From positions 1-13,891 of the forward strand of contig JAYMGJ010000853.1 in the NCBI GenBank assembly GCA_037178675.1: a stretch of 13,891 bases of DNA, read 5' to 3'. Every line of letters starts with the position of its first letter. Position 1 is the stretch's first letter. The position numbers and the translations under genes are program-made. Shown here in pieces: positions 6,645-13,891 of the stretch. Source of the DNA: Scleroderma bovista. Taxonomy: Eukaryota > Basidiomycota > Agaricomycetes > Boletales > Sclerodermataceae. Under the pieces are notes generated by a model. That model saw only the letters and a list, made by a program, of their open reading frames with translations. It was not told the origin of the DNA and did not search any database.

Positions 6645-8706
6645 CAAATTAGGGAGGCGACTAAAGAAATCAAGGGTGAGGCTTTGGGCTCGCGAATGGC
6701 CCCAGGAATGCTCGCGCAAAAATGGGTCTCAATGCAAAAGAAGAGGTACGATGAGAAGCGCAAAGGTGGCTACATCGACATGGGCAAACAGGTGTGTATG
6801 ATGTGTTACATATAGTTTGAAAATTTCATTCCTTTTACAGGACTTGCCTCCCGAGCATGTACGCAAAATCATCAAGGATCATGGTGACATGAGCAACCGC
6901 AAATTCCGTAACAACAAGCGTGTCCATCTTGGTGCACTCAAGTACGTGCCTCACGCCGTAATGAAATTGCTTGAAAACATCCCTTATCCATGGGAGCAAG
7001 CCCGCGAAATTCCTTTTCTACACCACATCGCAGGTGCTATCACATTCGTAAACGAGATCCCCCGTGTTATTGAGCCTGTATATCATGCTCAGTGGAGTAC
7101 AATGCGGCTCGCTATGCGTCAACAGAAGCAGGACCGCAGGCATTTCATACGTATGCGCTTCCCGCCATCCGATGACAAAGAGTCTCGATTACGGTGGCAA
7201 CGTCTTGGATGTCGAACCTTTGGAAGCCACTGCCTAGGGCGCACTCTACTCTCCGACAGGCTCGACAGTAATGCTAGCTACCTTACGACCCCAAACCGTT
7301 GATCGACACTCCCGCAGTCAACGGACCTTTCTTAGGTACCGCTATTGATCGCTTCCCCCTCCTGTCATGGCTAACTTGTACCGCCTAGGGTGCACTCTGC
7401 TCTCCGACAGGCTCGACAATAATGCCAGCTACCTTACGACCCCAAACCGTTGATCGCCACTCCCGCAGTCAACGGACCTTTCTCAGGTACCACTATTGAT
7501 CACTTCCCCCTCCTGTCATGGCTAACTTGTACCGCCTAGGGCGCACTCTGCTCTTCAACAGGCTCGACAATAATGCCAGCTATTTTACGACCCCAAACTG
7601 TTGATCGACACTCCCGCAGCCAATGGACCTTTCTCAGGTACCGCTATTGATCGCTTCCCCCTCCTGTCATGGCTAACTTGTACCGCCTAGGGCGCACTCT
7701 GCTCTCCCACAGGCTCGACAATAATGCCAGCTACCTTTTCGACAAAAAATCATTTTTCACCACCAAGGCGTTGAACATGGCCATTCCAGTCATATTTGGT
7801 CCCAGTGACGCAGATGACGATGACTTTGAGCCCCCGGAAGGTTAAACCGTTCCTCGCCAACAAAAGGGCACTGGGCGTGGCTTCTGGGCACCCGGATGGC
7901 ACGTTTGGCTGTTTTTTATGCGTGGCATTGTTCCCCCTCTTGAGCGCTGGTTGGGCAACCTCAATTTGAAGGACGCAACAGTAAAGGTATTGCCAAAACT
8001 GTTACGAAGCAGCGTGTGGAGTCGCACTACGGTCTCGAACTTTGCGCGGCTGTCGTGCACGACATTTTGGACATGATGCCAGAGTCCATCAAGCAAAATA
8101 AAGACGATCCTGCAACAGCGAGAGGCAGCACGGCTATCTCAAGGATGGACCGTATGTCAGCACCGAAGAGGCCGTCGCAATTTACACGGCCACTGTCCAC
8201 TGGCTTGAAAGCCGAAGGTTTGCGCCTATCCCATTCCTGTAAGACCTACTTTCATTCGCTTCGCTAGTTTTTTTCTTATCGTCTTGGCAGACCATTATCA
8301 TATAAGCACGACACCAAACTGCTCGTCTTGGCCCTCGAAAAGCTTAAATAGGCTTGCTCGGTCAAGGAGGCGTCTTAACCAGTCGCAACGTGAAGAACCG
8401 GCACATGTACTTATTGAGGAAGCCTATGACAACCCGCATGAATGTAAGCTTCCGTCCTTTATGTGGCAATGAACTCAGTTTGTATATTCGTTTAGGTTTG
8501 TCACATATCAAGCGTCTACTCTTGACCCAGCATGCGTTCAAGGAGGCTGGTATCGAGTTTTTCGATACCTATGACAAACTCATTCCTTGCTATGATATTG
8601 AACCAGTGGAGAAGATCACTGATGTGGTCGTTTTTTTTTTGCTCTGTATGTTCCCCGCTCGTGACTTGATTACAGTACCTAAACCAATTCATGTTCTTCG
8701 AAGGAC
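6645..8706 (+). pseudogene. PRP8: PRP8 (U5 snRNP splicing factor) pseudogene, 5' part only, multiply deleted
   Basis: PRP8 is the roughly 2,300-residue core scaffold of the spliceosome. This copy spans only matches to about its first 850-900 residues. Recognisable blocks, in order, are: KKRYDEKRKGGYIDMGKQ (ends 6791); [17 protein letters not shown] through [20 protein letters not shown] and [18 protein letters not shown]; a tandemly repeated [20 protein letters not shown] block; [125 protein letters not shown]; and YLNQF. Introns survive at 6792-6840, 8239-8290, 8444-8495 and probably 8624-8675. Damage includes frameshifts near 7180, 7840 and 7965, a TAG at 8349-8351, and at least four multi-residue deletions. 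All domains after the N-terminal region (RT-like, endonuclease-like, RNase H-like, Jab1) are absent. Confidence 0.93.
7232..7738 (+). repeat. 151-bp tandem repeat, about 3.4 copies, inside the PRP8 pseudogene
   Basis: The marker GCCTAGGG recurs at 7232, 7383, 7534 and 7685, an exact 151-bp period. The unit joins PRP8 coding sequence for PxxxDTPAVNGP and [17 protein letters not shown], so it is an amplified piece of exon. Because 151 is not a multiple of three, each copy shifts the reading frame. Copies differ by a handful of substitutions (for example TCCGACAGG, TTCAACAGG, TCCCACAGG). The first copy is fused to [10 protein letters not shown], skipping the intervening PRP8 residues. It arose by slippage or unequal exchange after the gene lost function. 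Confidence 0.95.
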
Positions 8707-8761
8707 GTTCTACCCTATCTCAGCGGGGCAGGCCACGTCTTTGTCAGCAGGGCGTCGGACG

Positions 8762-8775
8762 ACGTCAGCTGACGT
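8762..8775. promoter_or_regulatory. CRE-like 14-bp perfect palindrome upstream of the XPG-like gene
   Basis: ACGTCAGCTGACGT is perfectly self-complementary and holds two inverted TGACGT/ACGTCA half-sites, the type bound by bZIP (CREB/ATF-like) factors. It lies 93 bp before the predicted ATG and 38 bp before a TATAAA. A related ACGTC lies at about 8738. Function is inferred from motif and position only. Confidence 0.45.
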
Positions 8776-8813
8776 ATCTCGTCCGCCCGTGTGCGTCATA
8801 GTGTAGTCGGTCA

Positions 8814-8819
8814 TATAAA
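8814..8819 (+). promoter_or_regulatory. TATA box candidate for the XPG-like gene
   Basis: TATAAA in the context TCATATAAACC lies 49 bp before the ATG at 8868. That would allow a short leader of about 15-25 nt. The ATG context is ACTACCATGG, a good start context. Confidence 0.4.
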
Positions 8820-8867
8820 CCTTCATCCTCTTTTGTTGCGAGGAGTCCCCCACCACAATTGACTACC

Positions 8868-10632
8868 ATGGGACTCAATAATCTGTGGGAGGTGAATGAA
8901 TTTTTGTTGTTCATCTCGGATTGATTGGACTAATGGCTTGTTGTGGATAGGTTCTTGCACCCGCGGCAGAGCCTTGTACGCTCAGTGAGATCGCCATTAA
9001 AAGCTTCAAGTCATCTGAGAACGAAGTGGGCGGTCAAATGCTGACTGTCGGATTCAATGCTAGGTGAGTTGCTGGAACGTTGACGTGTTGTCCATTTCAT
9101 CGCTCACAAGGCAACTAGTGCATGGGTCTCCTTTCTGACCAACGTATTTACATGGCACCGTGCCGGTACAGGAAGATCACATGAAATGCCGACCATCTTC
9201 GTCTGGCTTTCAGAACTCTCACAGATGCTCATCCATCCGTATTTCATTTTTGATGGACCAGACCGCCCTTCGTTCAAAGGGGGTGATGAGCGTATTCACG
9301 GGGGTGGACCACCTCTCCTGGTGCAACGCTTCCAAGAACTTTTAAATGCATTTGGCTTCGGTTGGCACATGGTAGGCCTTTCTCATGGATTACTTCAGAT
9401 GCTGATAGCAATTCCTAGGCTCCAGGAGAGGCAGAGGCAGAGCTCGCCTGCTTTCAATCGCATGGCCTCGTTGATGTTGTGGTGACGCCCTACAATGATG
9501 CACTATTGTTCGGTGCAAGCAATGTCATCAGAAGGTGTGTTCAACAAAATGTCACTGCTGCCTTTGTTGGACTGACACTGCTTTCTGTGCTAGTATTATC
9601 TTGAAGTCTGATAAGTACGGAGGTGTGGAAGCATATACAGACGAAGCGATAAGAGATCGTGCATCCCTTGAATGGGGCGACCTCCTCCTGATTGCACTCA
9701 TGAGCGGTGCTGACTATGATGTAAGGTCACTGCTTATTGCAGCCTACTGTACATGCTCACAATCTCATTTCAGAGCGGGCTCCAGGGGTGCACCGTGGAA
9801 ACCGCTCGTCGGCTGACCCAATATGGATTGGGGAGGTCCCTCCTCAGTGCTGCGTCGAGACTTCCATTTGCCGAATTCATGGAGTTTCACGCCAGATGGC
9901 AGAAACAACTGTATGACGTGTTGGAGCAGGATCCCCAACATCACCTTGGACAAAGATACTATGAGCTTGCTCGTCTCATTGACGAGGAGCGCACCGAGTT
10001 CCCGAACCCTGCCATCCTTGCGGCGTATTTATTACCTCTCACATCGTGGTCAGATGGTGGCCAGCCCCCTGTATCCGTGGTCACATCTCGCCAGCCTGAC
10101 CTCGCGGCTCTTGCAGCTTTTGCCTTGCAATGCCTGGGTTGGCCACCAGAGATTCTCCAACAAAAGTTGACGGAAGCTCGTGCGGGCGCGGTTACTCGTG
10201 CACTCCTGCAGGTAAGAGCGTTGCATTCGTGCCTGCTCGTCTTACTACCGTCCGTTCTAGTTACCGGGAAATTTAAATAGTGAGGCGCTACAGTGTGGCC
10301 TCCAGGTTGTGAATTATCATGGTGGGTCACTCCTGGTGTACACTATTTCTGCACCGAGTCAGTTGATGCCAACTGACTCGGTGCACTTACCGTCCGGCGC
10401 ACATATCTCATTGCCTGGCGAGGACAACGACGGTGCAGCGTCCTTTGACATGGAGATCCCAGCAATTGTGCTGGAGAGTTTAAGGCTTGACTCGCCGCAA
10501 AGCTCAGAGTCAAGTGGCATGGAATTAGTAGGTGAGGATATGAGGAGTGGGTCCCTGGGGTCGACGGGTGACCTTACTGTGGGCAAGCAACCTTTTGATG
10601 TTGAGATCATTGACCTGACCGGTGAGGACTAA
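8868..10632 (+). CDS. XPG/GEN1-like structure-specific nuclease family protein with altered active site and C-terminal SIM
   Basis: Seven exons join cleanly: 8868-8891, 8951-9063, 9119-9371, 9419-9534, 9594-9720, 9774-10211 and 10261-10632 (480 aa). The introns are 47-59 bp with GT-AG ends. The start MGLNNLWEVLAPAAE is the classic XPG N-terminus. The fold follows: VGFNASAW (41-48), FIFDGPDRPSFK (88-99), APGEAEAELA (131-140), VTPYNDALLFGA (152-163), LMSGADYDSGLQG (204-216, start of the helix-hairpin-like DNA-binding part), a helical region with WPPEILQQK, and an acidic tail ending VEIIDLTGED. Family members cut branched or flap DNA in repair and Holliday-junction resolution. Two usually acidic catalytic positions differ here: the VGxDxS Asp is Asn44 and the first Asp of TxDxD is Tyr155. 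E134, E136, D157 and D209 are kept. Nuclease activity may therefore be lost or changed. The reading frame is intact, so it is not an obvious pseudogene. Confidence 0.88.
10350..10385. repeat. 36-nt perfect hairpin inside the XPG-like last exon
   Basis: TGCACCGAGTCAGTTG (10350-10365) and its exact reverse complement (10370-10385) flank the 4-nt loop ATGC, giving a 16-bp uninterrupted stem. It lies within coding sequence (APSQLMPTDSVH), so it would form in the mRNA as well as in extruded DNA. Confidence 0.95.
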
Positions 10633-10860
10633 TTGCACACATGGTACATTTGTTTCAGTCTGTGGTATCACTGTAGAAAAATACAAATCCGAACGCCTTT
10701 CATGTTGTATGTCTGAAATAATGGGATAGGAGGTGCAACTAGTGTAGTCTACATATGCGTTGTCATATGAAAAAATGTGATGCCATCTCCCTGTTTCTGC
10801 AACTCCCACTTGTGCCTTCCGTCCAGTCTATCATCATACTGAGAAGACCAACTGCCTGCA

Positions 10861-13656
10861 ATGGACCAACACGAGACAGCGGCCACAAAGCGGGCTGCCC
10901 CAGCTGGGTCAGTGACTGACAAGCCCGGAAAAAAGCAGAAAACAGCGGCCAATGCAGAGGAGGAGGACCAGCCAACATCAGCAACTACTTTTCAGGAGGC
11001 GCGTGAGGTCAAAGAAGCGGGAAAACTGACTCACTTTCGAGCGCCGAAGACAAGGGAAACCTACGCTCGGCATATCGATCAAGCACGTAGATGGCTGCAG
11101 AGCCACTTTAAAAAAGACGGGACACTGTCAATTCCAAGTCATCCCGAAGAGGGCTCAGAAATTTACCAAGACCCAGCATTCAAGGATGCATTCGAGCAGC
11201 ACCCAAATCATTGCTCGAGCGAAGCATTGTCCATCTACCTTGCATGGAAGGGCTTCTCGGAGGTCAAGAAGTGTGCCCAAAGCACCATTGATGGCATCCG
11301 AGCGGCCTTTAAACGGATGTGGGACGAAGCGTCAGTATTGTAACCTGACTTCTGATCGGCATGGCTACTGACAAAGATGAACATCCTGATAGCGACAGCA
11401 ATGGTACGTTCACTGAGAAGTGGCACTACAACGAGATGCAGCGCCGATGGGAGGGTAATCCGGTCCTTTCTCCGGATGTCAGCGACACAGTAGCGTCAAT
11501 CAGACACAAACTCAATGCGGATGGAAATCAGCGCACGCACTCAGCCGCAATGAAAAAAGAATACATGGACCAGATGCTCACCTGGTCCAAGTCCATGTGC
11601 TCGCTCGACAAAGCGTTCCATTATCTTCATTTTAAGATGGCCAGATTGGGGCTGCCACCAGCTGAAGGGACCCTGGACAAGCACACGATCACAAAGCATC
11701 TCGAACGCCTTACCTTCAGCGCGGTCGCGTTTACGCTCTGGACAAGGTCTGTTTCATTTCTGGCGTCAGCAATTCAGTGTCAGTCTAATATATGGTACCT
11801 AACTCTTAGGAATTTTGAGCTTGTGAAGCTAAAATGCAGGGATATGTCGACGGATGACATAAACGCTGTAAATGGCGTCTTCCTGAAGTACCTGCGAGGC
11901 GAAGAAGCGGCACTCACCACGAGCGATCTCAATGTTTACTTTGAGATCCACCTGAGGAACCGGAAAGGGTGGCAAAGGAAGAGTGACAAGGGGCCAAAGG
12001 AGGTCGACCTGCGCAGTGCGTCCGAATCCGCCTCATTAGCTAGTACCATGTCACCTTACTAATTGGCGTGAACCTTGCACTCACCAGGTAACCGCTACAA
12101 GATATATCCGCGCCCAGATTTGGGCACGGCGTGCGATTCGTTCTTCTGGGTCCTTTTCTGGACGAACTGGGTCAAGTATGCCCATCTCGGCCAAGCTATG
12201 GGCGAAGAAGACTTCCTGTTTCCCGCGTTGGGAGCAAACGGGGTGATCCAGCCAGGGGTGCCGCTGTCACACGACTCAGTGCAGAAATCCCTTGATGCAG
12301 CGCTGGCAGGGGCTAAGATAGAGGGAAAGTTTTCGACGCACTGCTTCCGACGCGGTGGGGCGCAATATCGATTTATGTGTGCCCCGTTAGGCAATCGATG
12401 GTCCCTCCGCTGCGTGCGATGGTGGGGTGGATGGGCAGAGGGCGAGCAGGTGAGTGTTAGCGCTAGCAATGATCAGTGATATGCTGGCCGCCTTCCTATC
12501 TGGGTAGCATCACCGCATGCCAATCTGCTGACCTTGTTTTTTTTTTCTCTCTCTTCGCTTTTCCCCCACAGAACGACACCCTCATGCGGTACCTGCTAGA
12601 CGAGCTTCATAGCTACAAGGAGGATTTCAGCGATGCTTTGGCGCCGACATCGCGGGAAGCCAGCGCCTCGTTTGCTGGTGAAGCAGCCCTCGTCCGCCCG
12701 GCCTCCACAGAGGCAGTTCGCATGCTGACAGCGGACGTGGCCGCCCTTCGCAAAGACATAGTGAACATGAGCGCATCGCAAGATGCGTTGGCGGAGGATG
12801 TGCGCCAGAAGTTGGTGGATGTCACCAATTTGATCAAGGAGGTCCTTGCACCCGGTTCTGGGACCCTGGTGTCCCCTCAGGACATGAGCAGTGAGTGCAT
12901 ATCACTCGCACTGCACTGAGAAACTGCTGACCATTCCATTTCCTAGTCCCTCATCATCCCCCAGCCAGATTACTCTCCAGCCTCAACCAATCCCAGTGGC
13001 CATGCCATCTACCCAGCTGCCGCGCCCTGTACAAGGTGTGCGGCGACAGTTCGCTTCCGAACTGTCGCTGTCGGCCCCTACCGGTAATATGGCGATCCCA
13101 AGTGCGGCGCCAGCAGTGCACTTGAACATCTCCGTTTCTGCGCTGCTCCCTTCGCTCATAGGAGCCCAGAGGACCCCATGCGGTCCACCCTGAGGGACTC
13201 GTGATCCCGTTCGTCCCAGTCGTGCATGCGGATGGGACGAAGACTCCAAAATCAGAGTCATGGAGGGATATTGTGCGGCACTGGACGGTGGGGGAGCCCA
13301 GGCTCCATCTCTTCGTGGCACTCAAAGATTGGCCGCATCATTACTACAACAGACGACACGGACGGAAATTCAACTCCCTGTACTACCAGTGAGGTCTCGT
13401 CGCCAAGGAGTTCCTCCACGTGTACGTCCGGTATTCCCTCCCTCCTGCATGACTGTTCGTTCGCTCACCCATTCTCGTACTCCCATGTTCCAGGTTCGAG
13501 GGGATCGAGGAAGACTGGTACAAGGCATATGGAAGCGCTATCACTCGGGGGCACATGGTGTTGGTCAACACAATCCAGGATGCACGCAAACTCCATCCCA
13601 ACAATGGGGAGCGCCGCCGCTTCCTCATGAATAATGAGGCCCCGGCCACCGAGTAG
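10861..13656 (+). CDS. Crypton-like tyrosine recombinase with coiled coil and GCR1_C-like C-terminus
   Basis: Predicted exons are 10861-11330, 11399-11746, 11810-12015, 12088-12449, 12572-12894, 12947-13115, 13162-13388 and 13494-13656 (about 755 aa). The joins at 12890-12997 and 13115-13162 are uncertain. The N-terminus is basic (KPGKKQK), followed by a core-binding-type region (TRETYARHIDQARRWLQ). The catalytic domain shows Arg273 (TLWTRNFELVKL), His426 and Arg429 (THCFRRGGAQYRF), Trp457 (RWWGGWAEGE) and a candidate nucleophile Tyr469 (NDTLMRYLLDE): the R-H-x-x-R-W-Y set of tyrosine recombinases. A coiled coil (VRMLTADVAALRKDI and on) follows, then SWRDIVRHW and LKDWPHHYYNRRHGRKF, resembling the GCR1_C DNA-binding domain found in fungal Cryptons. 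Cryptons move by recombining a circular DNA intermediate and lack TIRs. The ORF appears intact; the 5'-most intron is 68 bp. It may be an active element, or a domesticated gene. Confidence 0.9.
12891..13161 (+). other. Ambiguous splice region in the recombinase gene
   Basis: The strong GTGAGT donor at 12891 leaves phase 1, but the natural acceptor at 12946 (branch-like CTGAC, TTCCTAG) needs phase 2. Frame is kept either by a GTGCAT donor at 12895 with acceptor 12946, or by donor 12891 with acceptor 12996. Downstream, the frame carrying GNMAIPSAAPA must switch to the one carrying PEGLVIPFVPVV; a 46-bp intron 13116-13161 (GTGCAC...CTCATAG) does this in phase 0. If these are not real introns, the gene carries frameshifts between the coiled coil and the GCR1_C-like domain. 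Confidence 0.6.
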
Positions 13657-13891
13657 GCACTGACTCGCACCCGATCTCGCTCGCTCGCTCGTCCCATCCC
13701 TTTTATTTTTTATATCTTTTAACACGCCATCAATTGTATCGTCTCGTATCATTTCCGTTTCGCTCCTCGTTCTGCTATCGTTCTCATTTTCCTTTCTTTA
13801 CGTTCTCAACCCCCTGCCAGCGCATTTATTCACGGCCGCGCACTCCAATTCGTCCACCTTCTGTCCTTCGTACCGCTTCGCATATTCATTT
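13657..13891 (+). other. 3' flank of the recombinase gene, pyrimidine-rich, with a (CTCG) microsatellite
   Basis: After the TAG at 13654-13656 the plus strand becomes pyrimidine-rich and has no open frame of note. A CTCG tetranucleotide run occupies 13676-13692. A T-rich, TATAT-like stretch (about 13701-13720) could serve as a polyadenylation-efficiency region. No terminal repeat matching the 5' side was seen, as expected for a Crypton-type gene. Confidence 0.5.

Noticed and set aside
7232..7738. CRISPR-like array
   Set aside because: The repeats are contiguous 151-bp units with no spacers, derived from PRP8 coding sequence, in eukaryotic DNA.
6645..8706. Processed (retroposed) pseudogene
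   Set aside because: At least three GT-AG introns remain between PRP8 blocks and there is no poly-A tail; the poly-T at 8631-8640 lies within a probable intron.
13383..13752. Minus-strand ORFs of about 95-104 codons near the right end
   Set aside because: They are antisense to the last recombinase exons, whose plus-strand frames join with good splice sites and fit the family.

Overview
The window looks like fungal nuclear DNA, most likely from a basidiomycete of the Agaricomycetes type. The evidence is short GT-AG introns (about 46-122 bp, many of 47-63 bp), no bacterial gene layout, and gene families typical of mushroom-forming fungi: a Crypton-type tyrosine recombinase with the WWGGW motif, a fungal XPG/GEN1-like nuclease, a Pho85-type cyclin and PRP8. 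All gene models were spliced by eye and the family names come from recognised motifs, not from database searches.

Left part (1-2865). The minus strand carries the 5' end of a multi-exon gene (833 down to the window edge). It probably encodes the N-terminal tail of adenylate cyclase. About 1.5 kb of non-coding DNA follows, with a direct repeat, a small inverted repeat and an acidic trinucleotide tract. At 2484-2832 there are probable 3' exons of an unrecognised minus-strand gene.

Transposon (2866-5138). A 2,273-bp TIR element is flanked by a perfect 8-bp target duplication (TACAGACT). It has roughly 80-bp TIRs that each contain a hairpin, and 13 exact copies of GAGGCTC/GAGCCTC. Its core is a giant palindrome of two 745-bp arms, about 99% identical, around a 264-bp loop. 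No transposase is recognisable.

Pseudogene block (5719-8706). Two broken housekeeping genes lie in tandem on the plus strand. The first is a Pho85/PCL-type cyclin with a nonsense codon and a damaged cyclin box. The second is a PRP8 relic that keeps spliceosomal introns but has several large deletions, frameshifts, stop codons and a 151-bp tandem expansion. Retained introns indicate DNA-level duplication, not retroposition.

Right part (8760-13891). Two apparently intact plus-strand genes are separated by 228 bp. The first is a seven-exon, 480-aa XPG/GEN1-like protein. It keeps the fold motifs but has Asn and Tyr at two normally acidic catalytic positions, and ends in a SUMO-interaction-like motif. 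The second is a roughly 740-755-aa Crypton-like tyrosine recombinase with its R-H-R-W-Y set in place, a coiled coil and a GCR1_C-like C-terminal region. A recombinase, an atypical structure-specific nuclease, a palindromic transposon and decayed gene copies together suggest a rearrangement-prone accessory region. A functional link between the nuclease and the recombinase is only inference.
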